From Collinsella sp. AM18-10 (lineage in GTDB: Bacteria; Actinomycetota; Coriobacteriia; Coriobacteriales; Coriobacteriaceae), in contig NZ_QRJO01000008.1 in the NCBI RefSeq assembly GCF_003471585.1, positions 1-64,000 on the forward strand: a DNA stretch of 64,000 nt, read 5' to 3'. Below are positions 41,820-49,672 of the stretch, piece after piece. Made by a program: the position numbers and the translations under genes. The first letter of the stretch is position 1. Each line of letters opens with the position of its first letter. Below the pieces are notes generated by a model, which searched no databases, was not told the DNA's origin, and worked only from the letters and a program-made list of their open reading frames with translations.

Positions 41820-43620
41820 ATACTTCTCAATCGATGCAATTATGGCAGCGTTCTCCCTACTAAACACAGAGCTTTCAGCTGGGACGCATTTTAGCGCGCT
41901 GCAATATATGTTCGCCCTTGACAACTATGCTCACAAGTTCGGTAGAGACTGCGATACCGATTCCGATGAGGACACATTTGTTTCTTTCGCCCATAAAGTT
42001 GGCGGACTTGAAGATGGGGAAGTCCCTGACCACATTGATGGCTTTACCGGCAAAAAGCCGAAAAAGGACAAAGATTCTGCCCGAATCCATTCAAATTTCA
42101 TTAGCGCAGGAGCTGTTCAACGTTCCGAGCGCGCAACCCGCGAAGACCCCGAGCTTTACCCCAGCGGGGCAAAAAGCTATCTTTTTGCTATTTCCAAGAA
42201 GGTGCTTCTTGCTGATTCAATTTGTTATGAGCATTTGGACGCCTATCTTCCATCAAAGGAAATGAAAACTGCGTTTGCCGTGTGGGTTGAACGCAACTCC
42301 GCCTTCAAAGATGACTCCTCTTTTGCGGAGGCCCTTAAGGACGCTCTTGGCCAAAGCTATACTGGCAATTTGATAAACGCTCTCTGGAAAGAGGGTGCGC
42401 CGTCCCCAGATGATATTGGCATTGACGATGATGTTTTTTCAAATGTTAAGCCGCGTATTGATTGGGCGATGATTGGGGAGTACTTTCCGGTGGGCGAACC
42501 GAACAGCACTCATTCCGAACCAGACAGGGCGAATCTAGTAAAAAACAGTTCTGAACTTCTCGAAAAAGTGGCGGGCTTGCCTCGCAATTTGATTTACTTT
42601 GGTGCTCCTGGTACAGGAAAGTCCTATCAACTGAATAAGCTTGTCAGGGATGGCTTTGCCAAGAAAAACATTCGGCGAGTGACCTTCTATCCGGACTATA
42701 CGTACTCGCAGTTCGTGGGATGTTTTAAACCATATAGTGAACCTGGCAGTAAGGAGATATCCTACGAGTTCGTTGAGGGTCCATTCCTGAAGACTTACCT
42801 CGAGGCAATAGCGCACCCCTATGACAACTTCGTCCTGCTAATTGAAGAAATCAACCGCGCGAACCCCGCCGCTGTCTTCGGTGACGTGTTCCAGCTGCTT
42901 GACCGCGACAAGAGCGGGAACAGTGTTTTCCCAGTTGCAGCGCCGAAGGAGATGGCTGGCTGCATCGGCAGCTATCTCAATGCGCTCAAAGACGATGCCG
43001 ATGTTCGAGACGCTATCGAGGGGTATTACGACCCCGATATGGACTTCGATGACTTTAGGGAGATAGCCTGCGAGGAGCTCTCCCTACCGCCCAACATGTA
43101 CATCTGGGCGACCATGAACAGCGCCGACCAAGGGGTGTTTCCGATGGACACCGCATTTAAGCGGCGTTGGAACTTCAAGTATATTGACATCGATGCTGGG
43201 GCCGGCAAGCCTCTCGAAGACGGGAAGAAGATATCCGAGATAGAGGTGACGATTACGGTAAACGGCACCGATTCTCAAATCGTTTGGGATAAGCTGCGCC
43301 GCAAGATCAACGGACTGATGAAGGACCTCAGGATCAATGAGGATAAGTTCTTGGGCCCCTTCTTCATCTCGCCCAATGACCTCAATGATCGATTCAGCGA
43401 TGTGTTCAAGGACAAGGTTCTTCTCTATTTATGTGAGGACGTTGGGAAGTTGAAGCGCGGACGGCTTTTCAGCGATGAGACGGCGACCTATTTCGAGCTG
43501 TGTAAACAGTTCGACCGCGATGGAGTTGCCATTTTCAAGGGCATCGAGCTCGCCGATGTTGTCGCTGGCGAGCCGTCGGAGGGTGTTGCTGCCGAATCTG
43601 AAGAAGAGACCGAGGAATAG
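41812..43620 (+). CDS. McrB-like AAA+ GTPase, LlaJI R1-type restriction subunit
   Basis: A 602-residue protein. The N-terminal ~240 residues are a variable DNA-binding region; the AAA+ motor has Walker A FGAPGTGKSYQ (~264), Walker B VLLIEEINRANPA (~342), and the McrB-type ATMNSADQGVFPMDTAFKRRW (~435). McrB-like motors hydrolyse GTP to drive DNA translocation and activate the nuclease partner. The GTG start overlaps the methyltransferase gene; the nuclease follows after three bases. All three are thus one translational unit. Confidence 0.9.
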   Translation: MSKYFSIDAIMAAFSLLNTELSAGTHFSALQYMFALDNYAHKFGRDCDTDSDEDTFVSFAHKVGGLEDGEVPDHIDGFTGKKPKKDKDSARIHSNFISAGAVQRSERATREDPELYPSGAKSYLFAISKKVLLADSICYEHLDAYLPSKEMKTAFAVWVERNSAFKDDSSFAEALKDALGQSYTGNLINALWKEGAPSPDDIGIDDDVFSNVKPRIDWAMIGEYFPVGEPNSTHSEPDRANLVKNSSELLEKVAGLPRNLIYFGAPGTGKSYQLNKLVRDGFAKKNIRRVTFYPDYTYSQFVGCFKPYSEPGSKEISYEFVEGPFLKTYLEAIAHPYDNFVLLIEEINRANPAAVFGDVFQLLDRDKSGNSVFPVAAPKEMAGCIGSYLNALKDDADVRDAIEGYYDPDMDFDDFREIACEELSLPPNMYIWATMNSADQGVFPMDTAFKRRWNFKYIDIDAGAGKPLEDGKKISEIEVTITVNGTDSQIVWDKLRRKINGLMKDLRINEDKFLGPFFISPNDLNDRFSDVFKDKVLLYLCEDVGKLKRGRLFSDETATYFELCKQFDRDGVAIFKGIELADVVAGEPSEGVAAESEEETEE

Positions 43621-43623
43621 GCA

Positions 43624-45075
43624 ATGAAATCGGTGATGGTCCGCGAGCTAAGGCCCTTTTCTCTTACTTGGCTTGCTGACGTGCTGGGATGTACGGTTGC
43701 GAGGGCAAAGACCCTCGTTGGCGACATGATGGCGCGCGGTATTGTGCGGTACCGGACGGGAAAGAAAGCCGATCCCGAGGAAGCCGATGTGGAGAACGCC
43801 GCTCCCTCTGAAGTCTATCAGTTTCGCTTCGTGGGCCTGGTGATGACCGAAGGCGCGGTGATTATTGTCTATCCCAAGTACTTCCACGACCGGATACCTG
43901 TTATTGATGAGCTCAGGTTGATAATGCGAGTTCTCAAGCGTGATGCGGGCATCGCGGTGCTGACGAGTTTGGAAGACACCGATGAGGGCACTAGCGACAA
44001 GTTGTCCGTAATGCTGGCGCTGTTGGAGCTGTACGGCGAGTACGGTGAGTACTCGAACTACGTGGAAGATCGCGAACTCAACGGTAACGGGAGTATTGAC
44101 TGGAACCGTACAATTGACGGACACTTGCCCGTTCTCTCGAACTGTCGACCGATATACATGGAGTACGAGACGCGCAAGACGTATCGCGATGACTCTGACT
44201 TCATCACGCGGCTGCATCGCGCCGTGCTGACCGAGTGCTCGCGTAAGTTCGGGGAAGTGGGTATCGACAAACTGCTTTCGCTCGATGAGGTGTGTCTTTC
44301 GGACGAGGACATCGAGACTTTCGGCGATGTTGAGATGCTAGGTTGGCGTCTGGAGCGCGAGCGTGCGGCCCAGTTCTTGGACTGGAAGCTCTTAACGCTC
44401 GATTTGCTTGAGCGCTACCTGCTGCTGCGTGAGAGCGAGGTACGCAGTGATGAGGTCCAGGCACTGGGGACAACGAGCTTTTACCACCTGTGGGAAGAGG
44501 CCTGCAAAACGGCTCTCGGCGATGCGCTTGGTAAGCGGCTGGGCGCGCTCGGGCTTACGCTTGAGGGTAAGTGGGCGGCTGATAGTCGGAAGAAGTTGAT
44601 CGAGATAATTCCACGGCCCCTGTGGGAGCGCTGGCGCGGCGATGGGTTTGCTGAGCCCGAAGGTACCGATACGCTCATCCCTGATGCCATTGCCATTGCA
44701 AATGGACCCGATGGCGAGCGGCTGTTCTGTATCTGTGACGCGAAGTACTATGTGCCGAGTGCAAATGGCAAGATGGAGCACCAGCCGGGGCTGGAGTCGG
44801 TGGCCAAGCAGTTCTTGTACCAGAGTGCATACCGGGAGTTTATCGAGGCTTGCGGGTTCGACCGGGTGGTGAACGCGTTTCTAGTGCCGGGGACCGTTGA
44901 TAGGCCCGAGCTGATGGCGAGGGTGTCGTTTCCGGGCGTGATTGCGGAGGAAGATAAGCCGCTCAACAATTTCATTAACATGTTAATGTTGCCGGCGGAG
45001 GTCGTGTTCGAGGCGTATCTTCGCGGAGAGATATTGAATACTTGCCGACTACTTGCATTTGAGGGTACTTGCTAG
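43624..45075 (+). CDS. LlaJI/McrC-family restriction endonuclease subunit
   Basis: A 483-residue protein. A winged-helix-like N-terminus (ADVLGCTVARAKTLVGDMMA) precedes the McrC/LlaJI region: LALLELYGEYGEYSNYVEDRE, NRTIDGHLP and a C-terminal PD-(D/E)XK nuclease with LIPDAIAI (~351) and FCICDAKYY (~370) as Asp and Asp-x-Lys. In LlaJI both R1 (McrB-like) and R2 are needed for cleavage. LlaJI itself has two m5C methyltransferases; only one is seen here, which is unexpected if the site is asymmetric. Confidence 0.87.
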   Translation: MKSVMVRELRPFSLTWLADVLGCTVARAKTLVGDMMARGIVRYRTGKKADPEEADVENAAPSEVYQFRFVGLVMTEGAVIIVYPKYFHDRIPVIDELRLIMRVLKRDAGIAVLTSLEDTDEGTSDKLSVMLALLELYGEYGEYSNYVEDRELNGNGSIDWNRTIDGHLPVLSNCRPIYMEYETRKTYRDDSDFITRLHRAVLTECSRKFGEVGIDKLLSLDEVCLSDEDIETFGDVEMLGWRLERERAAQFLDWKLLTLDLLERYLLLRESEVRSDEVQALGTTSFYHLWEEACKTALGDALGKRLGALGLTLEGKWAADSRKKLIEIIPRPLWERWRGDGFAEPEGTDTLIPDAIAIANGPDGERLFCICDAKYYVPSANGKMEHQPGLESVAKQFLYQSAYREFIEACGFDRVVNAFLVPGTVDRPELMARVSFPGVIAEEDKPLNNFINMLMLPAEVVFEAYLRGEILNTCRLLAFEGTC

Positions 45076-45238
45076 CGGGAAAGCCAAGTCGGTTAACTGG
45101 CAACTGTGGCTAGGGGGAGTCGGTTCTTTCGATCCTAAACCAGACTGGGTAACGAACGCGGACTATATGCAGATTGCCATATATGCTGGCAGTGGGCAGG
45201 GAAAGAGTGCGATAAGCGGGTAGCAGCCCAATGCCGCT

Positions 45239-45269
45239 CCGTGGCCTTCGGCTCTGCTGAAGGCCACGG
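45239..45269. terminator. Hairpin between convergent genes
   Basis: CCGTGGCCTTC (45239-45249) pairs perfectly with GAAGGCCACGG (45259-45269). There is no T-run, but it lies between the stops of two convergent genes, where a two-way transcription stop is expected. Confidence 0.5.
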
Positions 45270-45277
45270 GATTAAGC

Positions 45278-47437
45278 TCAGTCCCGCTTCTCCGGGTCAT
45301 ATCCCTTTGTATACACGGTAAAACTAAGGTCATAGATCATGCCGGTGCTGCAGACACATGCGTCGGGCGTGTTCCATGTGTCCTGGACGGTCAGGTCGGT
45401 TGAGACACGCTCGGGCTCATCAATTCCAAGCAATGGAATGGGCTTAGCCATCTGATCGGCGCTATTTATCTGCGCAATGATCTCCAGCAACTTGTATAAC
45501 TTGATATGCCAGGAGCTGTACGGGCGCTCGCCGGGCCCCTTGAAATCCAGTGTGCATTTTGATTGCGGCCTTTCGGCGAGTCGGCTCAAGCGTTCAAAAA
45601 GCGCTGGGTACTCGACTCCTGGAAACTCGACTCGTACATATCGATTGCCATCGCGGACGACTCCGTACCACATTACAGAGTATGGAAAGCCGATCCTATC
45701 CGGTCGTTTGATTTCTGTCCTGCAATTGGGCTGGTTGACGATAGACAGCCATGTCGCATAGAGCTCGTCGGAAATAAGGTCACTCGCTTGGTATGTTGGG
45801 CCGAGACCATCGAGGACAAAGTTGCCAAGACGCTCAAAATAGTGGGCACAATCTGTTAGGCCTTTTTTATATGCCGTATCGGCCTTTCTCTGCATATTGA
45901 GCGCGACATCGCGGGGTGATTTGCGACCAAGATGTTTTTTGGTGTTATATCGCGGGTTGCAGTAAAGCTTGGTTTCCTTGTTATATCGGTCGCAGTATTT
46001 GCTGTTGGGACCGGTCGGAAAAAAGAGCGAACCGCAGGTTTGGCATGACATCGGCATAATGCCGCACAGCAGCAGCTCGTGGAGGATGCGGGCATAAAGG
46101 CTTGCGAAGGACCATTCCTTTTCGGTGAAGTAGAGCTCTCCTGCCTTTGAAATAACGGCTTGAAGCCCAACGAGCCTATTGAGGTTTTCCTGGTCGTTAA
46201 GCTCTGCATGCGTATGGAAGTCTCCATTTGCGAAGATCTGGTTCTCGCGCATAGCTTCTAGATAATTTTTACGAAACGCCTGCATAAAGGGGGCGCTATT
46301 CATCCGCTTTATATCGTTCAAATGTTCTACGAGCTTTTGGGCCGTTTCGTTTCCGGGCAAGTGCTTTTTGGCTGCGCATGCAAAAGCTTCGCCAAAGCGG
46401 ATGATTGCCGGCAGCTGCTCATCGAATAATCGAAATTGTCTCGGGTCGCTTGTTTTGATGGCGGCTGGGAAAAACTCTTCGTTTTGCGCGAGCAGGCTAG
46501 GTGCCTCGGTGTTTTTAAGCAGCGGGGCAAGCTCCAGACATTCCTGATAAAAAACAATGAGAAGCGCTCGAAAGAGCTCGGTATTGGTGCAAACACAAGC
46601 TGTTTCTATCTGTGATTTGACCTTTGGAAAGTTGTATCTTGGATTGTCGTGGTCATACGGCACCGGTGCTGTTAGATCGGTCTTGCCGTTGGTAGCGTTA
46701 ATGCTCATGTCGTTCGACTCGAGTTTGAGATAGGAGCTAAAGAGGGACGCTATTTCTTGCTTGTTGAGTTGGCCCGATGTTGTAATCACCGCGCGGTACA
46801 AGCGGTTGATTTCGTTGCACTCAATAGCGTTGTTGTCCATCCAGCAGCTGTAATAGCGATAGTCAGGAATCGCAGTGATGTTCATGACGCACTGTCTGCA
46901 GACACTTTCGAGGAGATATCTGGCCATGCCGGAAATCTCTCCGTGCGCATGGCGCGTAATGACCTTGTCGATTATCGGAGCAAAGAAATCGAGATCGCTT
47001 TCCTTTTGTTTTTGAAGGTTGACTTCGATTTCGGCTTCGTTCAATTCTGCTTGTGCGGATTCTTGGTCGGGGTCGTCTGGATCGAGCTGGTCGTCATGGC
47101 CTGGCTCGGCTGCCCAGTCCATCGAAGCTTGTTGCGCATGGTGAGGAGCAGTAGAGGACTGGCGAATGGCGTTTTGCAAATCGATATAAAAGCGCTGGTT
47201 TGCTCGCTCACGAAAGTGGTCTCCGATTTCGTTGAAAAGCGAGCTTAAGTCAACGCGCAATAGGTCGTTGGCTATGGAGACGAGATTCCATGCGCTTGCA
47301 TTGCCGGTTGCGTTTTCGTCACCGGCACAATCAATCTCTGGCGTCCTGTTAAGAAGAAGCATACGGGGATTGACGGGGGAGCGAAGAAAGCCAGCCTCAA
47401 AACCCCAGTTAAATGGTTCTTTTTCGGACTCAAGCAT
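45278..47437 (-). CDS. DUF6076-type zinc-finger protein
   Basis: A 719-residue soluble protein, mostly helical. At ~463-495 a Cys-rich site (SCQTCGSLFFPTGPN, KYCDR, LYCNPRYN) forms a zinc-ribbon-like motif followed by a basic helix; this matches my memory of DUF6076 proteins from gut Firmicutes and Coriobacteria. An acidic Gln/Asp/Glu-rich stretch lies at ~110-150. The C-terminal part has many aromatic and Arg residues. Function is unknown; location among defence genes suggests nucleic-acid sensing. GGAG precedes the ATG. Confidence 0.7.
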   Translation of the reverse strand: MLESEKEPFNWGFEAGFLRSPVNPRMLLLNRTPEIDCAGDENATGNASAWNLVSIANDLLRVDLSSLFNEIGDHFRERANQRFYIDLQNAIRQSSTAPHHAQQASMDWAAEPGHDDQLDPDDPDQESAQAELNEAEIEVNLQKQKESDLDFFAPIIDKVITRHAHGEISGMARYLLESVCRQCVMNITAIPDYRYYSCWMDNNAIECNEINRLYRAVITTSGQLNKQEIASLFSSYLKLESNDMSINATNGKTDLTAPVPYDHDNPRYNFPKVKSQIETACVCTNTELFRALLIVFYQECLELAPLLKNTEAPSLLAQNEEFFPAAIKTSDPRQFRLFDEQLPAIIRFGEAFACAAKKHLPGNETAQKLVEHLNDIKRMNSAPFMQAFRKNYLEAMRENQIFANGDFHTHAELNDQENLNRLVGLQAVISKAGELYFTEKEWSFASLYARILHELLLCGIMPMSCQTCGSLFFPTGPNSKYCDRYNKETKLYCNPRYNTKKHLGRKSPRDVALNMQRKADTAYKKGLTDCAHYFERLGNFVLDGLGPTYQASDLISDELYATWLSIVNQPNCRTEIKRPDRIGFPYSVMWYGVVRDGNRYVRVEFPGVEYPALFERLSRLAERPQSKCTLDFKGPGERPYSSWHIKLYKLLEIIAQINSADQMAKPIPLLGIDEPERVSTDLTVQDTWNTPDACVCSTGMIYDLSFTVYTKGYDPEKRD

Positions 47438-47546
47438 TGATGCTCCAAACAGCCAAAATTTAAAACGCGATAAAAGTCATATTACGCGGCTGTTCGCGGC
47501 TGTTCAATGGAGTCAAGCGAAAAGGCTTAAAACCAGGGAGGCCGTT

Positions 47547-47873
47547 ATGTTCGAGTGCATCAAGCTCAACGAAGGAAACATCGATGTATGCGAGCGCGAG
47601 GTTGTCGTTCTTCGCGAGATTATCGCTGCCGCCATGGGTCGTTTGCACCAGATGCGCAAGCAGTGCGAGCGCGGCTACGCGTCTTCGGAAGATTTCGAGA
47701 ATGCGTTGGATGCCTACGGAGTGATCCGTGAGCGAGCCGACGAGCTTGACCAGCTTGGTTTCGAGTTCAGGTGGTCGTCAGTCCCCGATGCGGGGGTCGA
47801 TGAGTACATCGGGCTCGAATGGATCCAGGACGACAACTCTCCGCGTGAGCGCGGTTTCGATATTGCTTGTTAA
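47547..47873 (+). CDS. Small coiled-coil protein, unknown
   Basis: A 108-residue acidic protein with a long predicted helix (VVVLREIIAAAMGRLHQMRKQ, then FENALDAYGVIRERADELDQLG). It ends WIQDDNSPRERGFDIAC. A strong AGGGAGG precedes the ATG. The last ~55 bases of this gene are repeated at 48908-48962. It is divergent from the DUF6076 gene, with which it shares a 109-bp promoter region. Confidence 0.6.
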   Translation: MFECIKLNEGNIDVCEREVVVLREIIAAAMGRLHQMRKQCERGYASSEDFENALDAYGVIRERADELDQLGFEFRWSSVPDAGVDEYIGLEWIQDDNSPRERGFDIAC

Positions 47874-47880
47874 TGTGTCC
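47827..47880. repeat. Direct repeat, copy 1 (3' end of the coiled-coil gene)
   Basis: The segment with GAGCGCGGTTTCGATATTG and TTAATGTGTCC recurs at 48908-48962. Copy 1 is coding and includes the stop codon. Confidence 0.85.
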
Positions 47881-47987
47881 GCGCGACTTGGTATCACTGT
47901 GGGCAAACAATCTCTAGTCGGGGTCGACTAGAGACTGCGTCCTAGGTGCCGTCGATTCCGGTTCTAATTTCTGTTGAAAGGGAAATC

Positions 47988-48812
47988 ATGAACGCTTCTC
48001 TCCAAATTCCGTTCAGCACCGTTGAGGCCGCGCCCCGCACCGCCAAAGGTGAGGTCGTCAAGCTCGTGCAGGGCGCGCTGCTCATTGCCGTTGCTGCGGT
48101 TGCCGCCGTCGGCATCGCCTCCGTCGCCGCTCCGTTTTGTGTTTGGAAGGGCGAGGTCGCGCTGTTTCTGAACGAGTCGTTCCACACCAACTGCTCAGTT
48201 TCTGCGATCGCGGAGTACGCGTCAGCGGCACCCGGGTCTGATTGGGCGTCGCTGCTCGTGGCCGTGCTCATCGCGGCCTACCCTGCCTACCATGCCGTCT
48301 GGCGCGTTCGCGAGGGACTTGGGCTCAGCTGCGAGGCACCGGTATTCTGCAGCCGTGTGTCGCGCCTGCTCGCTGCGGTGAGCGCCTGCCTGCTGCTTGC
48401 GATGCTGTTCATGGGCTATGGAACGAGCTGGCTCATCAACGGCAGTGCGATGGGTGACCAGGGACTTGTTGAGTCGGGGCACAATGTATGGACCGCTTCT
48501 ATCGTGATTATGCTGGACTGCGCCCTGATGTGCCTGTTCAAGTGGTTCCTTGCCAAGGGCCCCGGACGCAATTTCGGCAGCGGCTTTGCCGTCGAGCTTG
48601 TCCGCCTCGCCGACGTTCTGCTGAAGCGCGCGAGCTCGAACCTGGTGTTGTGCTATGTGGCCGAGCTGCTTGCCTGCCTGCTGGCGCTGACCTTCATTGC
48701 CGTGGCCTATGTCGTCGTGAGCGTGGCTATCGCGCTCGCATTCGCAGCCATCGCCTTGGCGGTGTGCGTTGCCGGGATTCCCGTTATCCTTGCTGCCTCG
48801 TGGCGCAGGTAG
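47988..48812 (+). CDS. Polytopic membrane protein, unknown (1)
   Basis: A 274-residue protein with about six hydrophobic helices: ~27-52, ~95-110, ~130-155, ~170-185, ~215-235 and ~240-270, the last very Ala/Val-rich and ending AGIPVILAASWRR. The overall plan resembles the membrane protein at 51482-52219, whose C-terminus reads SLAIPVVFAFLAIAIAA. No transporter motif is seen. AAAGGGAAAT precedes the ATG. A strong hairpin at 48841-48881 follows the stop. Confidence 0.65.
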   Translation: MNASLQIPFSTVEAAPRTAKGEVVKLVQGALLIAVAAVAAVGIASVAAPFCVWKGEVALFLNESFHTNCSVSAIAEYASAAPGSDWASLLVAVLIAAYPAYHAVWRVREGLGLSCEAPVFCSRVSRLLAAVSACLLLAMLFMGYGTSWLINGSAMGDQGLVESGHNVWTASIVIMLDCALMCLFKWFLAKGPGRNFGSGFAVELVRLADVLLKRASSNLVLCYVAELLACLLALTFIAVAYVVVSVAIALAFAAIALAVCVAGIPVILAASWRR

Positions 48813-48840
48813 CGGGGCGATCATGCGAGTTCTTATCGCA

Positions 48841-48881
48841 GCGTGAGAAAAACTTGCAGAAATCGCAAGTTCTTTTCACGC
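48841..48881 (+). terminator. Hairpin after membrane protein gene (1)
   Basis: GCGTGAGAAAAACTTGC (48841-48857) pairs with GCAAGTTCTTTTCACGC (48865-48881) with two mismatches. The left arm is then repeated directly (GATGAGAAAAACTTGCAG, 48883-48900), so the region has undergone a small duplication. Confidence 0.7.
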
Positions 48882-48907
48882 GATGAGAAAAACTTGCAGA
48901 TTGGCGC

Positions 48908-48962
48908 GAGGACGACGTCCCTCCGCGCGAGCGCGGTTTCGATATTGGTCATTAATGTGTCC
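48908..48962. repeat. Direct repeat, copy 2
   Basis: A near copy of 47827-47880 placed 22 bp before the next gene. Here it is non-coding, being cut off from any start. It shows that the two neighbouring gene blocks share an origin or that a fragment was copied. Confidence 0.8.
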
Positions 48963-48983
48963 GAACGGTTGATTGGAGACAAA

Positions 48984-49601
48984 ATGTATCCGGACTATGA
49001 GTGCAACAACTATCCCATGAGCATTACGGATGAGGATGGTCCGTTCCTGGTCATGGAGGCGGAGCTGTCTGGCGACATCGAGCTCAATGATGAGTTTAAG
49101 AAAGACGCCAGCTATAGATATTCGTGTGCGACTGTTTCTGCGGCGATCGATCTTTGCAAGTCAATGACGGACGGCGATGCCGATCCTTGGTATGAAAGTT
49201 GGGAGAAGGCGGTTGAGCGTTATCCGCTCGAGAAATTCGAGGATGCGACAACGCTGTATTGGATTGAGCCGACCGATCCGCACAAGGCGCTGTGCGCATT
49301 CCATCCCCATCCCGATCTTGAGCGGTACGTGGCTGAGGCAATTGGCGCCGTTGACACCTATCTGCTGGAGCGAGAGTACTGTCCCTTTGCGGTCAGCCAC
49401 TTAGATCTAAAGGATGTTGACGTCCTGCTCAGCGCCGCTTGGGGATTGGCTCGAGTCCTTAAAGATATTTGGGGAACTTGCGACCCTGATGTTATGGAAA
49501 AGATTGAGGATGCTTCGTACGGTGCGCATATAACGGTTAGGGACCTGATCGCGGGCGAAGAGGCAGCTAAAGCCAGCGCAAAGTCCGATGACAATTTCTA
49601 G
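48984..49601 (+). CDS. Uncharacterised acidic protein
   Basis: A 205-residue soluble acidic protein (many Asp/Glu, several Trp/Tyr: DPWYESWEKAVERYP, TLYWIEPTDPHKAL). No motif I recognise. TGGAGAC precedes the ATG at 48984. Its leader contains the repeated fragment from the coiled-coil gene upstream. It converges on the HsdM-HsdS-like gene at 49673. Confidence 0.6.
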   Translation: MYPDYECNNYPMSITDEDGPFLVMEAELSGDIELNDEFKKDASYRYSCATVSAAIDLCKSMTDGDADPWYESWEKAVERYPLEKFEDATTLYWIEPTDPHKALCAFHPHPDLERYVAEAIGAVDTYLLEREYCPFAVSHLDLKDVDVLLSAAWGLARVLKDIWGTCDPDVMEKIEDASYGAHITVRDLIAGEEAAKASAKSDDNF

Positions 49602-49672
49602 CCGCCGCGCTGAATGGCGCGCCTGATTGACAGGCCGTCGGAAAAGTCCGGACATTCTGCCAATCTCGGTCG

